A stretch of 64,000 nucleotides of DNA from a virus: positions 1 to 64,000 of the IMG/VR virus record IMGVR_UViG_3300036861_000610. One strand, written 5' to 3'. A program made the translations under genes and the position numbers. Positions within the stretch are counted from its first letter, which is position 1, and the number at the start of each line of letters is the position of its first letter. The notes beneath the pieces were generated by a model. The model worked only from the letters and a program-made list of their open reading frames with translations, was not told the origin of the DNA and did no database searches. Below, piece after piece: positions 17,098 through 25,418 of the stretch.

Positions 17098-17901
17098 ATG
17101 GCAAAGGGCAAAATCCTGCTGGCAGCAATGCTCGCAGGCGCCCTGCTGGCGGCTCCGGCCTCAGCAGCGGCAAGCGAATCAAGCAGAACCCGGTTGGCCG
17201 TGGCGGACACGGTCAACGTCGGCCACGGTGTGGCCAAAAAGAAGGAACTGGCCGCCGCCACCGTCACGGTGACCGTGGCCCCCGGCGACACCCTCTCGGG
17301 GTTGGCGTCAAGGCACTGCGGCAACAGCACCTGGACCGGCATCTACCAGGACAACCAGTCGGTCGTCGGGAGCAACCCAAATCTGATCTACCCGGGCCAG
17401 GCCCTGGTAATCAACTGCGCTAGCGGTACGGCGGCCACCGCCCCCGACCCAGCGCCGGCAGCGCCCGCACCCGCGGCAGCACCCGCCTCATCCGGCTGGG
17501 TCGCCCCGGTGAACGCCTGCATCACCTCCGGATACGGCCCCCGTTGGGGCACATTCCACTACGGCGTCGACCTTGGCGCCGGCACAGGAGCACCGATCCA
17601 CGCCGTCACGAGCGGGACCGTGGTGAGCAGTGGCTGGATCTACTCCGGCTACGGCATCGACACCTTGATCCAGAACGACGCCGGTTTCTGGTCGCACTAC
17701 GCGCACCAGTCACAAACGATCGTGTCGCCCGGCCAGCACGTCGAGGTCGGACAGGTCATCGGATACGTAGGTTCGACCGGTGACGTCACCGGTCCGCACC
17801 TGCACTTCGAGATCTGGACGCGTGGGAGCTGGGGCTCCAGCAACCCGCAGATCAACCCTGTCCAGTTCATGGCCGACCGAGGCGTGACGCTGGGCTGCTA
17901 G
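17098..17901 (+). CDS. Secreted LysM-M23 endopeptidase
   Basis: 267 aa. Signal peptide (about residues 1-25, ending ASAAASE), LysM domain (about 60-105, VAPGDTLSG...YPGQALVINC), Pro/Ala linker (about 112-130), then an M23 peptidase domain with HYGVDLG (about 155) and HLHFEIW (about 232), the zinc-binding HxxxD and HxH motifs. It should cleave peptidoglycan peptide bridges outside the membrane. A signal peptide is not usual for a phage lysin that depends on a holin, so it may act in secretion-driven lysis, wall remodelling or exclusion. Confidence 0.88.
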   Translation: MAKGKILLAAMLAGALLAAPASAAASESSRTRLAVADTVNVGHGVAKKKELAAATVTVTVAPGDTLSGLASRHCGNSTWTGIYQDNQSVVGSNPNLIYPGQALVINCASGTAATAPDPAPAAPAPAAAPASSGWVAPVNACITSGYGPRWGTFHYGVDLGAGTGAPIHAVTSGTVVSSGWIYSGYGIDTLIQNDAGFWSHYAHQSQTIVSPGQHVEVGQVIGYVGSTGDVTGPHLHFEIWTRGSWGSSNPQINPVQFMADRGVTLGC

Positions 17902-17908
17902 CCCCCTC

Positions 17909-17952
17909 GGCCGGCGGTGCGGCACACTCAGCAGCACGCCGCACCGCCGGCC
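17909..17952 (+). terminator. 15-bp perfect hairpin
   Basis: GGCCGGCGGTGCGGC and its exact complement flank a 14-nt loop between the endopeptidase and surface-protein genes. No T-run, so termination is uncertain. Confidence 0.45.
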
Positions 17953-17991
17953 ACCACCACCAAAGATCAACCCCGGAAAGGAAACACCCCC

Positions 17992-18885
17992 GTGCGCAAG
18001 CACCACCTGGCAGCAGTTTTTGCTGCCACCATCGTGGCTGGCCTGTTTGGCTTTGCTGCACCCGCCCAAGCCGAAGAGCCCACCGCGGAGTCAAGGACGG
18101 TTGTCACCGACCTCGTCGACCGCGCCGATCACGGTCACGGAACTCCGCCGCCGGCAACCTGGGCCCTGGACACCTTCACCCGAACCGTCGAAATCACCGG
18201 CGGCCCCGCGTACGTGCTCCCGCAGCCCTCGCTCACAACAACCGAGGAACCAGTCCCAGCCGATATCGACGAGCAAGTTGCTGAGGCGAAGAAGCAGCCC
18301 GACCCGGAGTTCAACGTCTGCGATCTGGTCAAGCGATTCCACCTGCGGTGGAAGTACCACGCTGTGATCACCGACAAGGGCATTTTCAAGACCCTGGCCG
18401 GCGCAGCTTTGTCGCCCAACGCGGGCGCCGCCCTGCTCGGTGATGTTCCTGGCACGTTGGTCGGTGGCTTCACGGCCGACTTCACCGCGCCGGCCCACTG
18501 GTGCACGTTCAACGACACCAAGCTGAACGGCAAGACCATCGACGGCGACGACGCCCCAGCCACCTCGAAGTGGCTGGAGTGCCTGTTTGACAAGTTCGAC
18601 GGCAGCCCGATCAACGACGACTGGGTCTGGACGTACAAGACCTGCTCCGAGCAGTGGGTCGACTCGGCCGACAACAACGATGGTCAGGATGAGGGCGCTG
18701 GTGACATTACCGGCAAGCCGTGCCCGACCACCCCGGCGCCCACCACCCAGGCACCGGTTCTCACCGCTCAGCTGCCCGTCACAGGCGCATCGGTTACCTC
18801 TCCTGCGGTTCTGGGCGCAGTCCTGGTAGTTGTCGGGGCAGCCCTTCTGGCTGGCCTCGCACTGACCCGGCGTCGTCGGGCATAG
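17992..18885 (+). CDS. LPxTG-type surface protein
   Basis: 297 aa, GTG start. Signal peptide (about residues 1-27, cut near PAQAEE), a mature domain of about 220 residues with several Cys, a Thr/Pro-rich stalk, then LPVTG, a hydrophobic segment and an RRRR tail. This is the complete layout of a sortase substrate covalently attached to the cell wall. It follows the secreted M23 gene. Such a protein would sit on the infected or lysogenic host surface, perhaps masking receptors. Confidence 0.85.
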   Translation: MRKHHLAAVFAATIVAGLFGFAAPAQAEEPTAESRTVVTDLVDRADHGHGTPPPATWALDTFTRTVEITGGPAYVLPQPSLTTTEEPVPADIDEQVAEAKKQPDPEFNVCDLVKRFHLRWKYHAVITDKGIFKTLAGAALSPNAGAALLGDVPGTLVGGFTADFTAPAHWCTFNDTKLNGKTIDGDDAPATSKWLECLFDKFDGSPINDDWVWTYKTCSEQWVDSADNNDGQDEGAGDITGKPCPTTPAPTTQAPVLTAQLPVTGASVTSPAVLGAVLVVVGAALLAGLALTRRRRA

Positions 18886-18888
18886 CAA

Positions 18889-19068
18889 GTGGCCGTGGCC
18901 GAAGTCAAACGCACGTGTCCTGCATGTGGAGGGCGTACCACCCGGGCATGTGAGACGTGCTACGGAACAGGGACCATTCCGCAAGGGGGTAGGCGAATTA
19001 CCTGCCCCAACTGTCGGGGCAGCAGACAGGTTACGTGCCTTACTTGCTACGGCAGCGGAACACAGTAG
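18889..19068 (+). CDS. DnaJ-type zinc mini-protein (copy 7)
   Basis: 59 aa. Modules CPACGGRT, CETCYGTG, CPNCRGSR, CLTCYGSG. GTG start 3 nt after the upstream stop without a Shine-Dalgarno (second GTG at 18895 possible), so translation is probably coupled. Confidence 0.82.
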   Translation: MAVAEVKRTCPACGGRTTRACETCYGTGTIPQGGRRITCPNCRGSRQVTCLTCYGSGTQ

Positions 19069-19072
19069 TAGG

Positions 19073-19109
19073 AACTGGGGCTCGGGAAACTCCTCGGGCC
19101 CCAGTTTTT
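19073..19109 (+). terminator. Rho-independent terminator
   Basis: AACTGGGG...CCCCAGTT stem followed by TTTTT. Ends the operon that carries the M23 and surface-protein genes. Confidence 0.8.
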
Positions 19110-19236
19110 AGGACCTATATATCGACGTATTCCAACAAATCGATGTCTCCAATCGAAAAACGACTCCCAGAAATTTTGAAAACAGCCTCTCTGCGATCCG
19201 TCCTTTTTGCGGTAGATTGCCTTTGTGGCAGGACGA

Positions 19237-19533
19237 ATGAGCGTTGACCTAGCTCGGCGGCAAGGTGCACACCTCGACTGCGAGGACTGCGATGACTTCG
19301 TGTCCGTCGGCGAGGTAACCAACCCGGTTGGCACTAACCGGCTAATGGAGTACTGGACCCACGGTAAGGGTGCCCTGAAGATTCGCTGGGGGATCTCAGG
19401 CTCCTTCAAGAGATGTGTCCGACATTTGCGTAAGTACTTCCCCAAGAACCCGGAGGGACTCTGCGCCAACCTACATAAGCGAGCAACTGGAGAATGGCCT
19501 ACCGAGCACGGCAAACACGGCATCCCCAGCTAG
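19237..19533 (+). CDS. Conserved small phage protein
   Basis: 98 aa with CEDC near the N-terminus and a basic centre LMEYWTHGKGALKIRWGISG, a sequence type I recall from many actinobacteriophage genomes without known function. ATG at 19237 preceded by AGGAC; GTG at 19225 is an alternative. The 120 bases upstream are AT-rich compared with the rest. Confidence 0.75.
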   Translation: MSVDLARRQGAHLDCEDCDDFVSVGEVTNPVGTNRLMEYWTHGKGALKIRWGISGSFKRCVRHLRKYFPKNPEGLCANLHKRATGEWPTEHGKHGIPS

Positions 19534-19561
19534 TCATGTCCAGAGAAAGGAAATGTGAGTC

Positions 19562-19705
19562 ATGGACAAGCTCGATCTTGTCTTATGGATCTTTGCCTTC
19601 GTCTGCTTCCTGATCGCCGGCATCTTCGGCAACCGAATCCCTCCGCGCATCGACCTTATTGCCATCGGCCTGGCGGCTGGAGCATTTACGTTCATCACCG
19701 GCTAG
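19562..19705 (+). CDS. Small membrane protein
   Basis: 47 aa with two hydrophobic segments separated by a short polar turn (GNRIPPRID). Shine-Dalgarno AAAGGAAA. Likely an inner-membrane hairpin. Confidence 0.7.
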   Translation: MDKLDLVLWIFAFVCFLIAGIFGNRIPPRIDLIAIGLAAGAFTFITG

Positions 19706-19715
19706 GTTGCTTCTT

Positions 19716-20096
19716 GTGAGTCAACTACAACTCGACGTCTTAAACCACTGGTCCAACTGGACCAACCATCCCACTACTCGATGCCTGTCCACTGAAGAAT
19801 TTCGGCACATCGCCAATGGCTTCGCGGAAGCCGACAGCCCCGACCCCGCTGTCGCCCGCGAGGCCATCCTTGAAGACCTCCAGCCAGTCGCCCCCGAAGA
19901 GCCTCGACCCCAGTCCGCTCTCGCCCGCTATGGCTCCAGCAACGGCCGCACCAAGCTCAACGAGTGGCAGGTTTGCCTCATCCGGTCGATGCACACAATC
20001 TGGGGCATGAACGTTGCCCAACTCGCCCAGCGCTGGCAGCTGCCTCGGGAGACCGTCCGCGACATCGTGAAGCGACGAACCTGGAAGCACGTCTAG
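19716..20096 (+). CDS. HTH protein
   Basis: 126 aa, GTG start. The C-terminal about 50 residues match the HTH found in phage regulators and HNH-associated domains: LNEWQVCLIRSM...VAQLAQRWQLPRETVRDIVK followed by RRTWKHV. Probably binds DNA. Confidence 0.75.
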   Translation: MSQLQLDVLNHWSNWTNHPTTRCLSTEEFRHIANGFAEADSPDPAVAREAILEDLQPVAPEEPRPQSALARYGSSNGRTKLNEWQVCLIRSMHTIWGMNVAQLAQRWQLPRETVRDIVKRRTWKHV

Positions 20097-20117
20097 CCCC
20101 CAGGTACCCCTACCGCC

Positions 20118-20123
20118 TACGCT
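20118..20123 (+). promoter_or_regulatory. -10 box of a leaderless promoter
   Basis: TACGCT, with ATG 7 nt downstream at 20131. CCCCCAGGTACCCC lies in the spacer; the -35 is weak. Confidence 0.4.
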
Positions 20124-20130
20124 GTGGTTC

Positions 20131-20517
20131 ATGGAGTCGAAGTTCACTCTGGTCCCCGACGAGCGCCGACCGGAGGACTACTACTCCCAGGAGACACCCG
20201 CCTGGGTGACCGAGCGGGAGCAGGCCGTCGCTGCATGCTCCCACCAGTGGGAGCTGGTCCTGGAGGACTGCAACACGGTCGAGCTGCAGTGCACCTTGTG
20301 TCCAGCTGGGGTCGACGACCTGTACCCAGACGGCCACGAGATGATGTGCTTCGGCAGCGACGACGGCCTCATCGAGGTCGAGCTTGGGCGGCACAACCTG
20401 CCTGACGAGGCCACCCCTGTCACCATCCCAGTGACTGCGGTAGTCATCTCCAACCGGACCTGGTACGGCGACTACGACGTTGAAATGATCATCAAACCAC
20501 GAGCCGAGGTGCCATGA
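20131..20517 (+). CDS. Hypothetical protein
   Basis: 128 aa, acidic, with a possible zinc site (CSHQW...CTLCPAG). No recognised family. It overlaps the next gene by 4 nt. Confidence 0.65.
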   Translation: MESKFTLVPDERRPEDYYSQETPAWVTEREQAVAACSHQWELVLEDCNTVELQCTLCPAGVDDLYPDGHEMMCFGSDDGLIEVELGRHNLPDEATPVTIPVTAVVISNRTWYGDYDVEMIIKPRAEVP

Positions 20518-20759
20518 AAGTCTCCATCTCCGTCATCGCCCGGTACGCCCGCGGCCGACAGGTCCTGATGGTCAAGGCCAGCGACACCCAGAAACCCCAT
20601 CGCGTGGGCGTCGCTCCACTCCTTGACGAAGACGACGACGAGCAGTACGAGGCCGCCGTAGCCGCGGCCGTACAGCAGCTGATGGACAAGAGGACAGCCC
20701 TTCATGGGAGACGTAAGAAGAGACGGCAAGAAGTTGGTGCTGTCAGTAACGACAGCTGA
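20514..20759 (+). CDS. Hypothetical protein
   Basis: 81 aa, beta-rich start and an acidic DEDDDE segment followed by a basic tail. It overlaps the next gene by 56 nt in a different frame. Confidence 0.6.
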   Translation: MKVSISVIARYARGRQVLMVKASDTQKPHRVGVAPLLDEDDDEQYEAAVAAAVQQLMDKRTALHGRRKKRRQEVGAVSNDS

Positions 20760-21096
20760 TTGCGAGCTGCAGACCTTTCGGTCCGGAGGATCGGGAGGAC
20801 AAAATCAAAACAAGCGCGACACTGGGGTCAGGTTCATTCATAGAGAATCTGGCGCCCGCGGTGAAGCTCGGGATGAACGATCTCAGCTACAAAACAAGAA
20901 GCTTGCGTGGCGGCGCATGTATGAGACCAAGGAGTTCCAGCTGTGGCTGCGCCGCACTCTCGGTCAAGACGCAGCACGTGAGGCCGAAGAGGCCCGACAT
21001 GTTTCCAATTTTCACGTGCCGGCCGACGAGCTGAAGATCGAAGTGAAGGTCTACGGTCGCTGGGTAGAGGTCGGTGAAGACCTCCACCAGGCATGA
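20704..21096 (+). CDS. GGQ release-factor-like protein
   Basis: 130 aa. Contains the class I release-factor domain III signature GSGGQNQNKRDTGVRF (GGQ at about residue 32-34) followed by a basic helix, as in RF1/RF2, ArfB and PrfH. It lacks the codon-recognition domain and also the typical basic ArfB tail. It could hydrolyse peptidyl-tRNA on stalled ribosomes. Notable beside the amber-suppressor tRNA and large tRNA array of this phage. Confidence 0.85.
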   Translation: MGDVRRDGKKLVLSVTTADCELQTFRSGGSGGQNQNKRDTGVRFIHRESGARGEARDERSQLQNKKLAWRRMYETKEFQLWLRRTLGQDAAREAEEARHVSNFHVPADELKIEVKVYGRWVEVGEDLHQA

Positions 21097-21264
21097 TCAG
21101 CAGCGGCCAGACCCTCCACATTTTGAACACCTCGACACCCCTGAACCACCACAGCTAGTGCAGGGCTTCCCGTTGCGCGTCTTCGACCCTCCGCAGGTAC
21201 CGCAGTTGACGAAGCAGCCTCCGTTGCACTGTGGGCATGTCGACTGAGTCTTGTCCTTGGACAC
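21097..21264 (-). CDS. DnaJ-type zinc mini-protein (copy 8)
   Basis: 55 aa. Modules CPQCNGGC, CGTCGGSK, CTSCGGSG, CSKCGGSG. GTG start 264 with AGGAG upstream. Its stop abuts the convergent GGQ gene. Confidence 0.82.
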   Translation of the reverse strand: MSKDKTQSTCPQCNGGCFVNCGTCGGSKTRNGKPCTSCGGSGVSRCSKCGGSGRC

Positions 21265-21272
21265 GGCTTCTC

Positions 21273-21365
21273 CTAGCCCATTATCCGATAAGCAACAAAC
21301 AGGCCCGCAATTACCAAGATAATGACGGCCGCTACCCCGGTGGTTGTCGGGCGGCGTGACATCAT
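21273..21365 (-). CDS. 30-aa single-pass membrane peptide
   Basis: Starts MMSRRPTTT and has one hydrophobic segment of about 18 residues. AGGAG 8 nt before the ATG; the ATG overlaps the upstream stop (ATGA). Confidence 0.6.
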   Translation of the reverse strand: MMSRRPTTTGVAAVIILVIAGLFVAYRIMG

Positions 21366-21622
21366 GTTCGTTGCTCCTGTCGACGCGGTCCATGAAGCTT
21401 GGCATATTCGGCCTTCGCTTCGTAGATTCGGCCCCCTGGCGTCATCTCAAATTCCTTGAGAAAACACTGTCCACATCGGACTGTCGCAAGTGGCCTCTCT
21501 GGAGTACATGCTGCAGGTGCCCCACACTGAGGACATGTTCCCCACACATTAGGACCGTGGTCGGTAATTATGTACGGCCTGCCGTCACTGTAGAAAAAGG
21601 TGTCGAATACCTCGGCCGGCAT
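21362..21622 (-). CDS. Zinc-ribbon-like small protein
   Basis: 86 aa with CPQC and CGQC about 20 residues apart, the usual spacing of a zinc ribbon. ATG 21622 is preceded by GGGG; upstream in-frame codons lie within the previous gene. Confidence 0.7.
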   Translation of the reverse strand: MPAEVFDTFFYSDGRPYIITDHGPNVWGTCPQCGAPAACTPERPLATVRCGQCFLKEFEMTPGGRIYEAKAEYAKLHGPRRQEQRT

Positions 21623-21635
21623 CACTGCACCCCGA

Positions 21636-21887
21636 TTAGCCGTTTGGTTGTTGCTGACGTCCACGCTGCTGCGCAAACAGTGCCTCCACTGTGGCGAAGC
21701 GATCTTTGGCAACACTCTCGTCGAACTGCCAAGGCTCAGTCCCGTTGCCCTGCAACCCCCAGCCGGTGACTCCCCCGTCCTCGCCTAGAGCAAGATACAG
21801 GGCGAAGCCCCTCGGGTGAAACACCGTGGCGTTGATCAACCACAGCAGGCCACTCGTCCGGAGGGCATCGAAGGGGAGTTCAGTCAT
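21636..21887 (-). CDS. Hypothetical protein
   Basis: 83 aa. Beta-like, Gly-rich, no recognised motif. It overlaps the upstream gene by 8 nt. Confidence 0.65.
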   Translation of the reverse strand: MTELPFDALRTSGLLWLINATVFHPRGFALYLALGEDGGVTGWGLQGNGTEPWQFDESVAKDRFATVEALFAQQRGRQQQPNG

Positions 21888-22068
21888 CGGTCGTCTCAGC
21901 CTTACACCACGGGCACCGATAGAAGCCCACGCCCTGCCCGTTTTCGCCGATCATGACCCACGGGTGCCGGCCGCCGTCGAGGTCGGTGGGGTCCCCGCAG
22001 CAGCTGCGTTTCTCGCCCAAATGCTGCCGCGGCCCCTGCTGTACCCCAGTCTCAATCTCGGCCGTCAC
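21880..22068 (-). CDS. Small zinc-type protein
   Basis: 62 aa, GTG start inside the primase stop (GTGA). Cysteines as CCGD and CPWC suggest one zinc site. Confidence 0.65.
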   Translation of the reverse strand: MTAEIETGVQQGPRQHLGEKRSCCGDPTDLDGGRHPWVMIGENGQGVGFYRCPWCKAETTDD

Positions 22069-24611
22069 CGCATGCTCCCCAGGACCCCGAACTGCAGGTC
22101 CACCCGCAGCCCCTTCCACAGGGCATGGCCGCCGACCTTGAGAGGCTCGAACCCAAGCGTCTTCAGCTGGTTCTGGAACCTGCGCGCCCCAAGGGTTTGC
22201 ATGTGGTTCTCCTGACAGTACTGGTCGAACAACGCCCGAATCTGGGACGAGCGTGTCTCGGCGCTGGGGTCAAGAATCAGGACACCCTCCTCGATCTTGT
22301 CCCGGATGAAGCTGGCGGTGATATTGACGTCGATCCGGTACGCCTCGACGTCCGCAGTGATGGCCGCCGGCTCATCCAGGCCCCGCAGCCGATACGCCTG
22401 CAGACCCTCCAGTAGCCAGTTCAGGATGCCGTCAGCCTCCTGGGCCAGGATGTTTGCGTAGCCGCGGATCTCCTCCGGCCCTGATCCGCCGAACTCCGTG
22501 TTCATCAGGATCGTCTTGGCTCGCCGCCAGATGGCATTGTCGTCAGAGTTCACCCTGGGCAGGAAGTTGGTGGCGATCCAAATGACACAGCTTGGCCGCC
22601 ACTCGGTGAAGGCCTCGTAGTGTCCGCGCGACGTAACCATGTCACCGCCGGAGATCCGCTTCACCAGATCCTCGTCAAGCTGCTGCCCTTCCGGCATCTC
22701 AGATGTAGCAACGAATCTGGCGCCCTTGAGTTTGTGCAGGTCCAACGTCTCGGACTGTTTCTTGATCCGGAACGTGGAGGCTGGCGCCGTAGCGCCGTAC
22801 CCGCCGAACACCTTGGTCATGACGTTGGTGAAGACGGACTTGCCCGTACCGGACGGTCCGTGCAGCAGGAACAGTGTCCGCTCCGTCGGCCGGCCGAGAA
22901 GGCTGTAGCCCATGGCCCGCTGGACGTAGTCCCGTACCGCGTCGTCCGGGAACGCATCGACCATGAACTGGCGGAACAGTGGCGCCTCGGCGTCCTTGTC
23001 CAGCTGTGCGCCCATGGTGAGGGTGAGCATGTTGGCTGGGTCATGGTCGAGGAGTTGACCAGAGACGAGATCCAGGGTGCCGTTGTCCAGGTTCAGCAGG
23101 TCGGGGTCTGCGTCGAACACGTCGGTGATGATCGAGATACCGGGCTCGACGGAGAACATCTTGATCGCTGCTTCGATCTTGCCTTTGTTCTTCAGCATGG
23201 TGGCGTCGTGGTACCGCCGCTTGGCCGACTTCAGCTCGTCCGGGTCGCCCAGTGCTTCAGCCAGGCTGAGACCTTCACTGGCCTGGCGCACGGCATCTTC
23301 GGCGCAGTGCACGGCAGCACGCCAAATGGACTGGTGCTCGTCCTTGCGCCAGACCTTGCCGTCCCACTCGTACCAGAACTTGTCCCGGGTGTTGTACCGG
23401 AACCTGTCCCCGTAGAAGTGCTTCATGCGTCGCCCGCTACCCGTATCGGTGAGGTCTAAGCCCCCTTGTGGGGGTAAGACTACCGGTGCTGGCGCGTTCG
23501 GCTGAAAAGGCGTCAGAGCTGCACTCTGAGACACAGCCGGCTGCGACCCGAAACCTTGACGGCGCAAGGCTTGTGCCGCCCGAGAAAGATCACCGCCATG
23601 GTGGTAATGGGCATAGACATAGAACTTCGACAGTGGCGTCTCCGTCGGCAACCCCGCCGATGTGGACCAGACGTACAGCCGGTCCTTGTCCCCCTTGTAC
23701 CCGGTGGTGGCGGAGTGCCCGTCCCGCGCATCCTTGCCTGGACGCACCCAGAACGTCTCGCCCCCCACCCGATGACTCACCGACCAGCCTTGGCCGGTGA
23801 ACCACGGCTCGTCCCAGTCGGTCTTCAAATCCCAGTCGTCACCTGGCCGCAGTTCGCCACCGGCCGGACGCACGGCTACCTCTGCGCGCGGCGGTGCCGG
23901 CGGAGCTGGCGGCGTCTGATCCAGAGCGGCGGTGATAGCCATGTGCAGGGTGGTGCGCTGCGACCACGTCAGCTCCGGAAGAACACCTACCCGCCCGGCC
24001 AGGACCTCCCACGGCAATCCCGACTCGTGGCAGTACCCCGGGGTTGGGGCAACAACAACGTAGCCACCTTCACCGCGGGTCTCGGCCCTGGTGCGCCAGA
24101 TCTTCTGATCCGGGTTCCGTTCCCGGATCCCGCGCTCGCTCTCCGTCAACTCATCGTCAGTGGCCAGCCGCATCGCCAGCTTCGTGTTGCCGGGCACCTC
24201 GTGGTCGGGCACCCTGTACATCAGGTGGATGCCACCCGAAGGGCTCCACTCCGCGTACCCGGTAGACAGCAGCGAGTCCCACAGGTCCTCGATCCCGCGA
24301 GCTAGGCACTCCTCCCGGACCTTGTCCAGGTCGGCGCCAGAGGCAGCGTCCGCCTCCAGCTCGGTCATCTCCAGGTTGCCAGAGATCTTGCCGCAGATGG
24401 CAGCCACGCCGAGCTGCTGCCCGGGACGCCACAGCCATTCGACCTGCTCCCTGGTCAGCGGCCGGGTCTGCAGTTCCTTCCAGTCCATCGAGGGCTTCTT
24501 CTTGCTGCCCGGGAGGATGGGGACGACCGAAACCCGCGCTTGCCACCAGGGCTGGGCAATGTTGACGTGAGCACCACTATCTGTTGTGGTTGCAGGAGCG
24601 GCAGTTGTCAC
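22065..24611 (-). CDS. Primase-polymerase/helicase of the D5/P4 type
   Basis: 848 aa. N-terminal prim-pol-like region (about 1-240, with acidic residues in SGNLEMTELEAD and GGIHLMYRV), a linker, then a D5_N/P4 family superfamily-3 helicase. The helicase has Walker A HGPSGTGKS (about residue 600) and a C-terminal winged-helix-like part (about 780-848). It should prime and unwind DNA at the phage origin. GTG start overlaps the stop of a 10-codon upstream ORF. It runs in an operon with the small genes downstream. Confidence 0.9.
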   Translation of the reverse strand: MTTAAPATTTDSGAHVNIAQPWWQARVSVVPILPGSKKKPSMDWKELQTRPLTREQVEWLWRPGQQLGVAAICGKISGNLEMTELEADAASGADLDKVREECLARGIEDLWDSLLSTGYAEWSPSGGIHLMYRVPDHEVPGNTKLAMRLATDDELTESERGIRERNPDQKIWRTRAETRGEGGYVVVAPTPGYCHESGLPWEVLAGRVGVLPELTWSQRTTLHMAITAALDQTPPAPPAPPRAEVAVRPAGGELRPGDDWDLKTDWDEPWFTGQGWSVSHRVGGETFWVRPGKDARDGHSATTGYKGDKDRLYVWSTSAGLPTETPLSKFYVYAHYHHGGDLSRAAQALRRQGFGSQPAVSQSAALTPFQPNAPAPVVLPPQGGLDLTDTGSGRRMKHFYGDRFRYNTRDKFWYEWDGKVWRKDEHQSIWRAAVHCAEDAVRQASEGLSLAEALGDPDELKSAKRRYHDATMLKNKGKIEAAIKMFSVEPGISIITDVFDADPDLLNLDNGTLDLVSGQLLDHDPANMLTLTMGAQLDKDAEAPLFRQFMVDAFPDDAVRDYVQRAMGYSLLGRPTERTLFLLHGPSGTGKSVFTNVMTKVFGGYGATAPASTFRIKKQSETLDLHKLKGARFVATSEMPEGQQLDEDLVKRISGGDMVTSRGHYEAFTEWRPSCVIWIATNFLPRVNSDDNAIWRRAKTILMNTEFGGSGPEEIRGYANILAQEADGILNWLLEGLQAYRLRGLDEPAAITADVEAYRIDVNITASFIRDKIEEGVLILDPSAETRSSQIRALFDQYCQENHMQTLGARRFQNQLKTLGFEPLKVGGHALWKGLRVDLQFGVLGSMR

Positions 24612-24640
24612 TTGACCACCAATGACAGATCTGCCATCAT
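24608..24640 (-). CDS. 10-aa leader ORF (MMADLSLVVK) coupled to primase
   Basis: GGGAGCG precedes the double ATG. The stop TGA overlaps the primase GTG (GTGA). It may be the device by which ribosomes reach the otherwise Shine-Dalgarno-poor primase start. Confidence 0.5.
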   Translation of the reverse strand: MMADLSLVVK

Positions 24641-24810
24641 CGCTCCCTGGGTGAGGGGTGCCCCAGGGTAGGGGTCCTCGTTGCGTGAAAACGAGGGCCC
24701 CTCGGGGGCCAGGCCGGGTTGGTTCACTGACTCTAGACCCGCCGAAGGGCCGCCCGCTAGATCCGAATTCGTGGTGTCGCCGGTACGCTCAACTGGCTCT
24801 CTCCAGGAGC

Positions 24811-24854
24811 TGTGGGGTCCGACCAGGCCGGGGCGGTTCAGGTCGGACCCCACA
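24811..24854 (-). terminator. 14-bp perfect hairpin
   Basis: TGTGGGGTCCGACC and its exact complement with a 16-nt loop, between the gene at 24869 and the primase leader. On the plus strand ATTTGG follows; no real T-run. Confidence 0.5.
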
Positions 24855-24868
24855 TTTGGATCTTGAGA

Positions 24869-25063
24869 CTACTCGCTGACCTCGTCGCCCAGGTCCAAGA
24901 TCGACAGCACGTCCTGGGACTTAACGATGAGCACGTACTCGCGACCGTCCGAGAACTTGATCCAGCCCCCTTCGTCTAGCCGGTAGGACTTTGCGCTGAC
25001 CTTTGTGACAGCGCCGTTGCCGGCCAGAGACGTGTCTCGGTACGCGATTTCGTAGAGAGCCAT
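24869..25063 (-). CDS. Small beta-rich protein
   Basis: 64 aa with alternating hydrophobic residues; no motif. Two nt after the upstream gene's stop. Confidence 0.65.
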   Translation of the reverse strand: MALYEIAYRDTSLAGNGAVTKVSAKSYRLDEGGWIKFSDGREYVLIVKSQDVLSILDLGDEVSE

Positions 25064-25065
25064 GA

Positions 25066-25395
25066 TCAGGCCTCCGTGACGGCGGCCGGAGCTGGCGCCG
25101 CCTTCTTGGTCACCTTGACCGCCTTGGTCACCTTGACCTTGGGCGCGTCGTCGTCCTCAACCCTCTCAGGCCAGTGCCAGGTCCCGCCAGCCTTCGTGTC
25201 CTCGTCCTGCAGGCAGGCATTGTGGTGCGTACCCGTCGGGGTCATTACGAACAGGTCGACCTTCTTCGGCGGCCGGCCGCGGCCAGCCGTTGGCGCGCTG
25301 GTGATGATGGCCGCCCGACACTCCGACTTGTAGGTGCCGTCTGCGGATCCGTGAGAAACGTAGTGGACCATCCGGCTAACGCTTGGCTTCGTCAT
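25066..25395 (-). CDS. Hypothetical protein with Lys/Ala tail
   Basis: 109 aa. Two cysteines; C-terminus KVKVTKAVKVTKKAAPAPAA resembles histone-like tails and may bind DNA non-specifically. Confidence 0.65.
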   Translation of the reverse strand: MTKPSVSRMVHYVSHGSADGTYKSECRAAIITSAPTAGRGRPPKKVDLFVMTPTGTHHNACLQDEDTKAGGTWHWPERVEDDDAPKVKVTKAVKVTKKAAPAPAAVTEA

Positions 25396-25418
25396 TCTTT
25401 CGCTTTCTTCTTGTGCCG

